A stretch of 50,017 nt of DNA, taken from NCBI GenBank assembly GCA_036274055.1, contig DASUGM010000048.1, forward strand, positions 1 to 50,017. The letters are read 5' to 3'. The notes beneath the pieces were generated by a model. The model was not told the DNA's origin. It ran no database searches and saw only the letters and a program-made list of their open reading frames with translations. Made by a program: the position numbers and the translations under genes. Below are positions 1 to 9,800 of this stretch, piece by piece (the first letter of the stretch is position 1; each line of letters begins with the position of its first letter). This DNA is from DASUGM01 sp036274055. GTDB lineage: Bacteria; Acidobacteriota; Vicinamibacteria; Vicinamibacterales; SCN-69-37.

Positions 1-48
1 TGCTCTAACCCGAACATGCCTTTGGGATGTTCGAGACGGGATGAGCCA

Positions 49-1812
49 ATGAGACGACTTTTCACGATTTCAGCTCTAATGACGACGCTGGCGATTGCAA
101 CGCCGGCGCTTTCCCAGACACCTCAGCAGACGCCTCCCCCGTCTACCGGTGCCTCCTCTGAAGAAGTCAAGCCAGCCATGACAACGGTCTCGGGCACGAC
201 CGGCCTGTGGTTCGTACCCACGGCCGAAGTGCTTCAGGCCAAGAAATGGTCGGCCTCGCTCTACCGGACCAACGTCGATGACGGACAAGGATTTTCCGAC
301 ATCTCGACGTTCCCGGTGACCTTTGCGTATGGCCTCGGTGGCTACGGCGAGGTCTTCGGGAGTTGGGCGCTGATTACCCGTATCGACCGCGATACGCGCC
401 CGCTGTTCTTCGAGAGTACGCCGGCGTCAATCGCCAATGGCACTGGCGGCGGCATCCTGCCGGATTACCCGCTGGTCAGAAAAGAGTGGACCGGCAATAA
501 GCTCGGCGACTTCACGGTTGGCGGCAAAATAAACTTCCTCGCCAAGTCGAAGAAGGCGCTGGGCGCGGGCGCTCGCGTCATGATCAAATTGCCCGTCGGC
601 GACGAAGATGAAGGCGCTTCCACGGGAAAAACCGATTTCATCATCGACGGGATCGTGTCGTCGCACACCAAGGCGGCTGAAGTGTCGGGCTACCTCGGCT
701 TCATCACGCGCGGCAGTCCCGACGGCTACTCGCTGACCAACGGTGTCCGTTGGGGCTTTGGCGCCGGCTTCCCGACGTCGCGCCCGTACGGCTTGCTGTT
801 CACGGCTGAGCTGTTCGGCGAAAACTACACCGACAAGATCATCACCGCACCGGCTGGCTTGTTCGGCGCCGACGGTTCCTTCGTACCGGTCCAGACGACG
901 CTGAAGAACCCCGTCATCCTGAACCTGGGCGCCACCTGGCAACACGAGAACGGCTTCTTCATCGGCGGTTCGGCCAGCTGGAACATGAACATGAACGGCC
1001 GCGCTGACGCCGCGGTCGATTGCGGCGATGGGAGCGTCTGCGTCGGGTTCTCCGATGAGCCCAAGGACACGCAGGGCTTTCAGGTCCGCGTCGGATTCCA
1101 CCCCGGAGCGCGCAACCGGATGTACGTCGAGGCTCCGCCGCCGCCTCCGCCCCCGCCTCCGGTCGTCGCACCGCCGCCAGCAGCTGCCAACCGGCCGCCG
1201 ACAGTCACCGCATCTTGTGACCCGTGCACCGTTGAAGTGGGCCGCACCGCGACCGTCACCGCGACGGCGCAGGACGCCGATGGCGACGCGCTGACCTACC
1301 AGTGGACCGTGCCGGCCGGCTCGCTGACCAGCCCGACCAACCGTCAGACGCCATGGACGGCGCCGCAGACCGTCGGACCCGTGACGTTCACCGTGACCGT
1401 CAACGACGGCAAGGGCGGCACCGCCAACGCGACGACGACCATCAACGTCGTCCGGCCGACCGTGCAGGAGTTCACCTTCGAAGACGTCCACTTCGAGTTC
1501 GACCGCTACACGCTCAAGGCCGACGCCCTGCGCGTGCTCGATGAGGCCATTCGTGCGATGCAGGCCAATCCGACGCTGCGGATCACGATCGAAGGCCACA
1601 CCGACAACATCGGCACCGCCGAGTACAACCTCGCGCTCGGTGAGCGCCGCGCCACCGCGGTGCGGGATTACCTCACCAGCCGAGGCGTGAACGCCGATCG
1701 GATGCAGACGGTGAGCTACGGCGAAGAGCGGCCGAAGTACGACAACAGCCGCGAAGAGACGCGCCGGCTGAACCGCCGCGCGGCGCTCGTCGTTCGATTG
1801 CAGAGCTACTAG
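49..1812 (+). CDS. OmpA-family outer-membrane protein with beta-barrel, PKD-like and peptidoglycan-binding domains
   Basis: A signal peptide (about residues 1-23, ending ALSQ) is followed by a long region of alternating polar and hydrophobic residues with many Gly and aromatic residues (about 45-360) that looks like a beta-barrel. A proline run (about 362-380) leads into a PKD/cadherin-like repeat (382-470, motif DADGDALTYQW) and a C-terminal OmpA domain (about 475-580) with the EGHTDN motif and the YGEERP segment. OmpA C-terminal domains bind peptidoglycan, so the protein probably ties the outer membrane to the wall. The ATG at 49 is chosen over the ATG at 16 because the signal peptide begins there. 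It is monocistronic and ends at a strong terminator. Confidence 0.9.
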   Translation: MRRLFTISALMTTLAIATPALSQTPQQTPPPSTGASSEEVKPAMTTVSGTTGLWFVPTAEVLQAKKWSASLYRTNVDDGQGFSDISTFPVTFAYGLGGYGEVFGSWALITRIDRDTRPLFFESTPASIANGTGGGILPDYPLVRKEWTGNKLGDFTVGGKINFLAKSKKALGAGARVMIKLPVGDEDEGASTGKTDFIIDGIVSSHTKAAEVSGYLGFITRGSPDGYSLTNGVRWGFGAGFPTSRPYGLLFTAELFGENYTDKIITAPAGLFGADGSFVPVQTTLKNPVILNLGATWQHENGFFIGGSASWNMNMNGRADAAVDCGDGSVCVGFSDEPKDTQGFQVRVGFHPGARNRMYVEAPPPPPPPPPVVAPPPAAANRPPTVTASCDPCTVEVGRTATVTATAQDADGDALTYQWTVPAGSLTSPTNRQTPWTAPQTVGPVTFTVTVNDGKGGTANATTTINVVRPTVQEFTFEDVHFEFDRYTLKADALRVLDEAIRAMQANPTLRITIEGHTDNIGTAEYNLALGERRATAVRDYLTSRGVNADRMQTVSYGEERPKYDNSREETRRLNRRAALVVRLQSY

Positions 1813-1824
1813 GCAACCGCGTTC

Positions 1825-1870
1825 AAAAGAAAACGCCCCGGCGGGTCATTCTGCCGGGGCGTTTTCTTTT
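1825..1870. terminator. Strong bidirectional intrinsic terminator
   Basis: An 18-bp perfect stem (1825-1842 with 1853-1870) has a GC-rich core, a 10-nt loop and A/T tracts on both sides. It lies between the converging omp gene and proS and can serve both strands. Confidence 0.93.
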
Positions 1871-1899
1871 GGTCTTGAGTCTTGAGTCTTGGGCTTGGC
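1871..1899. repeat. Heptamer array, unit TCTTGAG
   Basis: Three consecutive 7-bp units (TCTTGAG, TCTTGAG, TCTTGGG) start at 1873, with a partial fourth unit. The unit is the same as the left arm of the array at 34504. It fills the gap between the terminator and the proS stop codon. Confidence 0.75.
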
Positions 1900-1911
1900 C
1901 TCCGGGGTCGT

Positions 1912-3693
1912 CTATGAATCGCCGGTTGCGCTCGCCGCCGCGGTGAGCTGGTCGCGCGCGGCCGTCACCAGCGCAACCACTTCCGCGGGCTTCACTTTCG
2001 TCACCGTCTTGCTGGCGCGATCGCGCAGCTCGACAATGCCTTCCTTGAGGCCGCGCGCTCCGACGGTCAGCCGCAGCGGCATCCCGAGCAGATCCGCATC
2101 CTTGAACTTGACGCCGGGACTGAGCCCTTCGCGATCGTCGTGGAGGACGTCGAATCCGGCCGCCTCCAGATCTTTCTCAATCTGCTCGGCGACCGCGGTG
2201 ACTTCGGCGTCGGCGGCGCCGAGGCTGACGATGTGGACCTGGTACGGCGCAATCGGCCACGGCCATGCGATTCCGTCGGCATCGTGGTTCTGCTCGATCA
2301 CGGCCGCGACGGTCCGCGTAATCCCGATCCCGTAACACCCCATGACCATCGGCTGCTCGGCGCCTTGTTCGTCCAGATACAGGCACGACATCGACTTCGA
2401 GTACTTGGTGCCGAGCTTGAACACCTGCCCGACTTCGATCCCGCGGAAGGCCTGGTACCGTCCGGCTCCGCAGCGCGTGCAGGTGTCGCCCTCGTTGGCC
2501 ATTCGGAGGTCGAAGAAGCCCTTGAACTGCTTCAGGTCGCGATCCGGTTTGAACCCGAAGTGATGGAAGCCTTCGCGATTGGCGCCGCACGTCAGGTTGT
2601 GCGCGCCCTCCAGGCTGGCGTCGACGTAGATCGGGATGTCGAGTTCGACCGGGCCGATGAATCCGGACTTCACACCGGCGAGGCGCTCCGCTTCATCGAT
2701 CGGCGTCAACTCGAGGAAGTCGAGGCCGAGCATGTTTTTCAGCTTGACCGGATTTGGCTGGTGATCGCTGCGCAGGACGAGACCGACGTTGAAGACATTC
2801 TCGCCCTTGGTCGCCCGGAAGATATAGAACTTCGACGCGTGATCGAGCGGCAGCCCGTCATGGGTGGCGTCCCGGAACGCCCTGGCCTGCTCTTCCATGG
2901 CGGTAATACCCGGCGTCTCGAAATGCGCGGGGGCGAGATCGGCGACCGGTTCGGCCGCATAGGGATACGGCAATCGCGGCGCCTCCGTCTTCTCGGTGTT
3001 CGAGGCGTAATCGCAATTGGAGCAGCTGAGAATCGCGTCTTCGCCGCTGCCGGCCAGGACGTGGAATTCGTGGGTGAAACTGCCGCCGATGGCGCCGCTG
3101 TCGGCCTCGACGGCGCGGAACTTGACGCCGATGCGCCGGAAGATCCGCTTGTAGGCCTCGAACATCCGCCAGTACTCGCGATCCGCGTCGGCGTCGTCGA
3201 CGTGAAACGAGTAGCCGTCCTTCATGATGAATTCGCGGCCGCGCATCAAACCGAAGCGGGGGCGGATTTCATCGCGGAACTTGGTCTGCACCTGAAAGAC
3301 GTTGATCGGCAGCTGCTTGTAGCTGCGGATGATCTTGCGAACGATGTCGGTCACCACTTCTTCGTGGGTCGGACCAAGGCAGTAATCGGCGTCCTTGCGG
3401 TCCTTGAAGCGCAGCAGTTCCTTGCCGTAGAACTGCCACCGGCCGCTTTCCTTCCACAGGTCGCTCGGCTGGACCGTCGGCATCAACAGCTCCTGGCAGC
3501 CGTCGCGCTCCAGTTCCTGACGAACGATGGTCTCGAACTTACGGATGCTGCGGAGTGCCAGCGGCAGGTAGTCGTAGATCCCCGACGCAACCTTCTGAAT
3601 CATGCTGGTCCGCATCATCAGCTGCTGACTGACGACGTCGGCATCGCGAGGGACATCGCGATAGGTTTGTGCCAAAAGCTTCGATTGTTTCAT
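1912..3693 (-). CDS. proS: Prolyl-tRNA synthetase (bacterial type)
   Basis: This class II aminoacyl-tRNA synthetase charges tRNA-Pro with proline. The 593-residue product has the motif 2 region with RGREFIMKDGYSFH, a long insertion between motifs 2 and 3 (the editing INS domain expected in bacterial-type ProRS), motif 3 GCYGIGITRTVAAV and a C-terminal anticodon-binding domain with HDDREGLSPGVKFKDADL. The ATG at 3693 matches the usual N-terminus (MKQSKLLAQTYRDVP); a longer reading to 3876 would overlap nadB and lacks family similarity. The start lies 7 nt after the nadB stop, so the two are probably cotranscribed. Confidence 0.97.
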   Translation of the reverse strand: MKQSKLLAQTYRDVPRDADVVSQQLMMRTSMIQKVASGIYDYLPLALRSIRKFETIVRQELERDGCQELLMPTVQPSDLWKESGRWQFYGKELLRFKDRKDADYCLGPTHEEVVTDIVRKIIRSYKQLPINVFQVQTKFRDEIRPRFGLMRGREFIMKDGYSFHVDDADADREYWRMFEAYKRIFRRIGVKFRAVEADSGAIGGSFTHEFHVLAGSGEDAILSCSNCDYASNTEKTEAPRLPYPYAAEPVADLAPAHFETPGITAMEEQARAFRDATHDGLPLDHASKFYIFRATKGENVFNVGLVLRSDHQPNPVKLKNMLGLDFLELTPIDEAERLAGVKSGFIGPVELDIPIYVDASLEGAHNLTCGANREGFHHFGFKPDRDLKQFKGFFDLRMANEGDTCTRCGAGRYQAFRGIEVGQVFKLGTKYSKSMSCLYLDEQGAEQPMVMGCYGIGITRTVAAVIEQNHDADGIAWPWPIAPYQVHIVSLGAADAEVTAVAEQIEKDLEAAGFDVLHDDREGLSPGVKFKDADLLGMPLRLTVGARGLKEGIVELRDRASKTVTKVKPAEVVALVTAARDQLTAAASATGDS

Positions 3694-3700
3694 GTGAGGA

Positions 3701-5269
3701 TCAGCGTCCGTCCTGAACGCGGTGCTTCCAGTGTAGATCGTCCCTGTCGGGGAAATCCGTGCGGGCGTGGCCGCCGCGGCTCTCTTCGCGCCGCACGGCG
3801 GCGCGCGCGACCAGACCGGCCACAGTGGCCAGGCTGGCGACGCGCCACGACGACACCGTGAACGCGCGACCGGCATCGACGGCTGCCTCTACTTGCGCGC
3901 AGAGGGCGGTGAGTTGATCGACCGCGGCCGTCAAACCGGCGCGATCGCGAAAGACCCCCGCGCGCTGCCACATCAAGTCGCGAATACCGCTTTCATCGCC
4001 CGAATCAGACGTCCCCTCCGGCAGTGGCGGCGCGCCGGTCGGCGCCGGCATTACGCGCGCCCGCGACACGGGCGCCGGCCACGATCTCGACGCGCCGTGC
4101 ATCGCCTCGCCGGCACGGCCGCCGAACACCAGGCCCTCGAGCAGTGAGTTGCTCGCGAGGCGATTCGCACCGTGCACGCCGGTGCAGGCGGCCTCGCCGG
4201 CGGCATAGAGACCGGGCAGCGACGTCCGGCCATCGAGGTCCGTGGCGACACCGCCCATGAAGTAGTGCGCCGCCGGACCGACCGGGAGCCGATCGGTCGC
4301 CAGATCGAGTCCGGCCCTGCGGCAGAGGCCGGCGATGACCGGGAACCGCGCCCGGACCTCGGCGGCCGGCAGGTGCGCCAGGGTCAGGAACACGCCGCCG
4401 GTGCGCGCGGTCTCGGCGACGATCGCCCTGGCGACGCGATCGCGCGACGCGAGATCGCCTTGCGGATCGTAGCGGCGCATGAACGGCTCGCCGGCAGCGT
4501 TGATCAGCCGCGCGCCCTCGCCGCGCAGCGCTTCGGAGAGCAGGTAGCGCGGCTGCCCGGGCACGATCAGCGCGGTCGGGTGAAACTGCACGAACTCGAG
4601 GTCGGCGACCCGCGCCCCGGCCAGATACGCGAGCGCGATGCCGTCGCCGGTCGCGACGTCCGGATTCGTCGTGTCGCGATAGACCTGACCGGCGCCGCCC
4701 GTGGCCAGCAGCGTCGACGCCGCACGCGCCTCGACGAGATCGCCGCTGCGATCGAGAAACCGCACGCCAGCCACCGCGCCGCCGTCGACCACCAGCTGGA
4801 CGACGGTGGCGTGATCGATTACCGACACGTTGGCCGCTGCCGTGGCCCGCGCCGCCAGCACGCGACCGAGTTCGCGTCCGGTCGCGTCGTGCGCGTGCAG
4901 CACCCGGCGGACGGAGTGAGCGCCCTCGCGGGCCAGGTCCGGCGCACCATCGGCGCCGCGATCGAAGGCCGCTCCCCACTCGATGAGTTCGCGGACAAAC
5001 CGCGGTCCGTCGCCGACGAGGACGTGCACCGCCGCCTCGTCGCACAGGCCGTCGCCGGCAGCGATGGTATCGGCGGCATGCCGGGCCACCGAGTCGTCCG
5101 GCCCCATCGCGGCGGCGATGCCGCCCTGCGCATAGCCTGTACTGCCCGCCTGGGGATTCGATTTGGTGAGGATCAGCACGCGGCCGTGCGGCGCCAGCGC
5201 CACGGCAGCGCGCAAGCCCGCAATGCCGCTGCCGATGATCAGGAAATCGGCGGAAACGCGCGCGATCAC
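3701..5269 (-). CDS. nadB: L-aspartate oxidase
   Basis: NadB oxidises L-aspartate to iminoaspartate, the first step of de novo NAD synthesis; NadA, the next enzyme, is not in the window. The N-terminus carries the FAD dinucleotide-binding motif GSGIAGLRAA (about residues 13-22) and the GSTGYAQGGIAAAMG loop typical of the succinate dehydrogenase/aspartate oxidase flavoprotein family. Later segments include HPTAL, the substrate-side RYDPQGDLASRD segment and GVHGANRLASNSLLEGLVFG. At 522 residues it is of normal length. The start codon is GTG. It is followed at once by proS. Confidence 0.95.
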   Translation of the reverse strand: MIARVSADFLIIGSGIAGLRAAVALAPHGRVLILTKSNPQAGSTGYAQGGIAAAMGPDDSVARHAADTIAAGDGLCDEAAVHVLVGDGPRFVRELIEWGAAFDRGADGAPDLAREGAHSVRRVLHAHDATGRELGRVLAARATAAANVSVIDHATVVQLVVDGGAVAGVRFLDRSGDLVEARAASTLLATGGAGQVYRDTTNPDVATGDGIALAYLAGARVADLEFVQFHPTALIVPGQPRYLLSEALRGEGARLINAAGEPFMRRYDPQGDLASRDRVARAIVAETARTGGVFLTLAHLPAAEVRARFPVIAGLCRRAGLDLATDRLPVGPAAHYFMGGVATDLDGRTSLPGLYAAGEAACTGVHGANRLASNSLLEGLVFGGRAGEAMHGASRSWPAPVSRARVMPAPTGAPPLPEGTSDSGDESGIRDLMWQRAGVFRDRAGLTAAVDQLTALCAQVEAAVDAGRAFTVSSWRVASLATVAGLVARAAVRREESRGGHARTDFPDRDDLHWKHRVQDGR

Positions 5270-5297
5270 GGTGGCCTGTTATCCTACTCGACCCGGG
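5270..5297. promoter_or_regulatory. Very short divergent nadB/aroB start region
   Basis: Only 28 bp separate the GTG of nadB from the ATG of aroB. An extended -10-like sequence TGTTATCCT (5277-5285) points towards aroB. Any nadB promoter must lie inside the aroB coding sequence. The promoter assignment is tentative. Confidence 0.35.
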
Positions 5298-6374
5298 ATG
5301 ACGATCCACGTCACGAGCGCCCGCGGGCCTTACCAGGTCCTGATCGAGCCGGGCGCGTTAACGAAACTCCCCTCTCTCTTGCGCGCGCGCGGGCTCGACG
5401 GACGCCGCCTGGTCGTCAGCACGCCGCCGGTCTGGCGTCGCCATGGACGACGGTTGCGGCCGGTGGCGGGGCGCGGCGCGCGGCCGGCGCTGATTCCGGA
5501 CGGCGAGCGCGGCAAGACCCTCGCGGTGGCCGCCCGCCTCTATGACGCCTGTCTCGAACGGAATCTCGATCGCGCTTCGACGGTCATTGCCTTCGGCGGC
5601 GGGGTGGTCGGCGACGTCGCGGGGTTTGCGGCGGCGAGCTTCCTGCGCGGCATCTCGCTCGTCCAGGCGCCGACCACATTGCTCGCCCAGGTCGACAGCG
5701 CCATCGGCGGCAAAGTCGGCGTCAATCTTCGAGCGGGAAAGAATCTTGTCGGCGCGTTTCACCCGCCGGCGCTGGTGGTCTGCGATCCGCGCGTGCTTGC
5801 CAGCCTGCCCGCGCGCGAGTTCCGCGCCGGGATGTTCGAGGTCGTCAAGTACGGCGTGATCGCGTCGCCGCGGCTGTTCGCGCGGCTGGAGCGCCAGCTG
5901 GACCTGTTGTTTGCCCAGGATGAATCGACGCTGTCCGCGGTGATTGGCGCCTGCTGCCGCATCAAAGCCGACGTGGTCATGGCCGATGAGCACGAGCGCG
6001 GCCCCAGGCGGGCGCTGAACTTCGGCCACACGGTGGGCCACGCCCTCGAGACCCTGACCCGCTACAGGCGATTCCGCCACGGCGAGGCGGTCGGTTATGG
6101 CATGCGCGCCGCGGCGCAGCTCTCGATGATGCGCGGCTTGATGACGGACGAGGCTCGGGCGCGTCTGACGCGGCTGATCGATCGGTTAGGACGCCTGCCG
6201 GCGACGTCCGACCTCAAGGTCTCCGACGCGCTCGATGCGATTCGTCACGACAAGAAAGTCGTGCGCGGCCGCTTGCATTTCGTCCTCGCGCACGGGCTCG
6301 GCGCCACGAAGATCGTCGACGATGTCACCGAGCGCGAGCTGGCGATTGTGCTGCGGGGCATCGGACTTACCTGA
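5298..6374 (+). CDS. aroB: 3-dehydroquinate synthase
   Basis: AroB converts DAHP to 3-dehydroquinate in the shikimate pathway, using NAD and a divalent metal. Diagnostic segments are the glycine-rich FGGGVVGDVAGFAA, the PTTLLAQVDSAIGGK active-site stretch, EVVKYG, and the metal-site histidines in LNFGHTVGHALE and RHGEAVGYGM. The length of 358 residues matches the family. The ATG at 5298 begins directly with the expected first beta strand (MTIHVTSARGPYQV); upstream in-frame codons belong to the nadB region. The 3' end overlaps the convergent gene at 6367-6870 by 8 bp. Confidence 0.96.
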   Translation: MTIHVTSARGPYQVLIEPGALTKLPSLLRARGLDGRRLVVSTPPVWRRHGRRLRPVAGRGARPALIPDGERGKTLAVAARLYDACLERNLDRASTVIAFGGGVVGDVAGFAAASFLRGISLVQAPTTLLAQVDSAIGGKVGVNLRAGKNLVGAFHPPALVVCDPRVLASLPAREFRAGMFEVVKYGVIASPRLFARLERQLDLLFAQDESTLSAVIGACCRIKADVVMADEHERGPRRALNFGHTVGHALETLTRYRRFRHGEAVGYGMRAAAQLSMMRGLMTDEARARLTRLIDRLGRLPATSDLKVSDALDAIRHDKKVVRGRLHFVLAHGLGATKIVDDVTERELAIVLRGIGLT

Positions 6375-6870
6375 GCCAGCCCATTGGAATGCCGAGGCGG
6401 CGGGCGTCTTCTTGAATTGCCTCGACCGTCCGGCGATCGCCGAGCACGATTTTCTGCTGGCGATCGAGCTCGTCCATCGTTTTCTTCAGCTGGGCTCGCA
6501 GGCGTGCCTGTTCCCCAGTGTCGACCTGATTGACGATCTCGCGGGTCAGGCTGCTGACGCGCATGGCGAGGCCGTCGGCGAGTATCTGATTCCGGTCGAG
6601 CATCGCGCGGGCGGTGGCGATGCGAGTCCGCCACCACGCCTCGTCGCGCGGCAGGACCGAGACCGGGTCCGGCGTCGGAGCGGGGGCGTCGATCTCAGAG
6701 ACAATCGCCTGCACCGGCAGATCGTAGTTCGTGTAAAGGCGCGTCGAACGTCCGACCAGCTGCCGACGAAATTCCTCGCGCGACGCGACCTGCCCGATCG
6801 TCTCAGGTGGCGCCAGCAGCCAGCCGATCAGGATCGCGGCGGCGGCGGGCGCTCCCCACAGTGAACTCAA
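6367..6870 (-). CDS. Small membrane-anchored coiled-coil protein following pilY1
   Basis: I do not recognise the family. The 167-residue product has one N-terminal hydrophobic segment (about residues 5-22, APAAAAILIGWLLAPP) that could act as a signal anchor. A charged, largely helical region follows, rich in Arg, Glu, Gln and Asp, whose second half looks like a coiled coil (RARLRAQLKKTMDELDRQQK). The start is set at a TTG overlapping the pilY1 stop codon (TTGA), 7 nt after GGGA; a GTG 18 nt upstream is the alternative. The overlap implies translational coupling with pilY1 and a role in pilus tip export or anchoring, which is inference. Confidence 0.65.
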   Translation of the reverse strand: MSSLWGAPAAAAILIGWLLAPPETIGQVASREEFRRQLVGRSTRLYTNYDLPVQAIVSEIDAPAPTPDPVSVLPRDEAWWRTRIATARAMLDRNQILADGLAMRVSSLTREIVNQVDTGEQARLRAQLKKTMDELDRQQKIVLGDRRTVEAIQEDARRLGIPMGWLR

Positions 6871-9800
6871 CGAATTTCCCGCCACGACAGGATGCGCACG
6901 CCAACCTGCCCGACGCCGTTGTTGAAGTCCTCGGCGTCGCCGAAGACGGTCACGCCCGCGCCGGTGGCCGATGTCGTCCCCATGAACAAGTGCTGATCGA
7001 CGATGAACGGCGCGCTGCCGCGGCCCGCGGTCGTCGCGACAATCGGCGACTCGCCGGTGTCGATATGGCCGTTGCCGCTGGTGTCGTAGGCCGCCGTGCC
7101 CAGATATGTGAACGCATAGAGACGCGTCAACGCGTCCGAGCACGACTCGGCGGTGCCGTCCACCGTGGTCGTGAAAAACACGATGTCTCCGGCCACCGTC
7201 GGCGAACTCGTCGGCCGCTCGCCGTTGGTGAGCAACGCCGTCGAAATGACCTTCGGCGACAGATCCCTGGTGAAGGACACCGAGCCGGAGCTGGCGTTGT
7301 CTTTCACGCTGTAGAACTTGAACGCCGTGCCGGCGCCGGTCGATCCGCCGCCGGGCGTGCTCGCGGCCAGGAGGTCGCTGCCGGTGCCGAAGAACAGATA
7401 CCGATCGGTCGTGCCGATCTGCAACAGCGCCGACGACGAGTAGATGGGCTGTGCGGTGTCCACCAGCTGTAGCGCCGTAATCGCTCCGGCGGACGTCAGC
7501 GTGAAACGCCAGTAGCGCCCGTCGATATCGCCGACGTACGCCCTGGTGACGACGTTGCCGCCCAGGTCGCCGGCGGCCGTGACGTCGGCCTGGACGGCGT
7601 TCTTGCGGCCGTTGGACACGTCGCCAGTGTCATAGCAGCCGGTACCCGAACACGCGCCGCCGCCGGCGTTCCCCACGGGCAGGCCGGTGTTGGCATCGAT
7701 GACGAAGAGCGATCGCCCCGCCCGCGGCGCCGAGGTGCCCCGTCCCGGCAGCGCGTCTTCAATCGCCGGGAAATATCCCGAGCCGCTGATGACGGCGGTG
7801 ACGGAACGGTCGGTAATCAGCGGTCCGACCGCGGGATCGGAGAACGTAAACCCGACCCGCTTCTCGACGTCGTTCGCCGTAGACATCAGGTCGCCGTAGA
7901 TCCGGACCTGCCCGCCCGGGAATCCGTCGGTCAGCGTTGCGGTGTAACTGACCGTCGTGTCGAAGACGTTGTAGCGCGGGAACGCCCAGTTGAAGGTGAT
8001 GCTCTCGCCGGGATTGTCGAACTTCGCCAGCAGGTTGTTGACGGCGCCGATGCCGTCGGCGTCGGGCGCGACGCCCATGCCGGCCTCGGTGATGTCGAAG
8101 GCCTGGTAGAACGTGCCGCCGTACGACTGGCCGATCACCATGATCGTCTTCCAGGTGCCGCCGAGCTTCACTTCAGCGAGTTTCGGCGAGCTGTCGACGA
8201 AGTAGTCGAAACGCTCGACCGACTGGCCGTCGAGCAGCGTCTTCAGCTTCGGCAGCAGGTTGAACGGGATGAACGCCCACACCTCGTATCCCGTGCGCGC
8301 GTCGACGCAGTGGATCATGCCGTCGTTGGCGCCAAAGAAAATCATCGACCGGCGGTCTTTGTGGTTGCCGGCGAACGTACCGACGCTGTCCTTGAAGCCG
8401 TAGTCGCTGTCGGGCGGCGGATCCAGCGACGGCGGATCCATGATCGCCGGCGTCGATCCGATGATCGCGCCGAGCGGCAGCGATCGCACGTAATTGATCA
8501 ACGTCGTCGCGTCGGCGCCGCTGAGGTAGGGTGCGAGCGTCGACTGGTTGGCCACGGTGAACGCGACCATGGTGCCGCCGCTGCTGCCGCTGGGAATATA
8601 CGTGTAGATATTGCGGGAGTCGGGCGAGGCTGGCGTCCGCGCCATGCCCGCGAGTGCCGGGCGGCTGTCGAGATCCGGCCACAGGCGGCTGCCGTCCTTG
8701 ACGAACTTCCAGCCGGTGGGCTTGGTCGCATCGGCCACTGGTTTGAAGGTCCGGAACGCGCGCAGCCGGCCGTCGAAGCCCGGCAAGCCGAAGCCAGCCG
8801 TCAACATGAAGTTGCTGCGCTGCGGAATCGCCTGGCCGCTGGTCGGTCCGCTGGTCGAGACGATCGCCGAATCCGGCAGCGTCGATCCCGTCGCGTTCGG
8901 CGCGCCCTCCAGATTGACCGTGCCGACAATCGGACTAAGGAACGTGAAGTCGCTCGACTGAATCGCGTCGACGTCGACGGCCTTGGCGTAGCCGAGCTGC
9001 ACCGCGTAGTTGACCGCGAAGGTGACATCGCTGGCCGTCAGTGCCTTGAAATACCGGCCGCCGCTCGCGGTCGCGATTGCGTTCAACTCGGTCTCGTCGG
9101 CTGCCGCCGGCTTGATGCCGACGACGACAATCGGGATGCGGCGGGTCGCGCCGCTCTGCGTGACGGCGGCGAAGCTTGCCGCGGTCGTGATCGGATCGTG
9201 GGTGTCGGCGTAGGCGGAGTCGCCGTCGTCTTTGCCGGCGGTGACCAGCACGATCACCGTGTTGCGGCAGGCGCGGCAGTTGGTGTCGGCCGCCATCACC
9301 GACTTGGCGTGCGTCAGCGCGTCAGCGAGCGCGAGATCGATCGGGCGATCGACATAGGTCGGACCGTCCTTGCTCGCCGGAATCAGCGGACCGGTGCCCA
9401 TCGTCTGCTGGAGCGCGGTCAGGATGTTGGCGGTCGCGCTCGACGTGCCGACGCCGTAGACCAGCGCGTCGCTCGCCGCGGTCGTGACGCTGTAGTTGGG
9501 CCCGCCGGTATTCGGCGCGTAGATGACGAACGCCGAGTCACCACCGAGGCCGAGGCCGCCGAGGCCGCCGGAGTCGCACGGCGACCTGTCCCCCAGCGAC
9601 GAAGACAGCGTCGCGTTGCTCAGGACTCGCACTGGACGATCGCAGTCGTTGGATGCCGAGGTGTTCCGCCAGACCTCGCCAGCCTGACGAAGCTTCATCA
9701 GGCCCCAGCGAACGAAGCTCTGGTTCTCGGTGACCGCCTGGGCGATGCCGGTCTTCGCGGTTTCAAAACGGGTCGGCGACCAGAACGTCGAGTAGTTCGA

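Noticed and set aside
3694..3876. N-terminal extension of ProRS to 654 residues
   Set aside because: The extra part overlaps the nadB coding sequence and is not ProRS-like; the ATG at 3693 gives the normal N-terminus.
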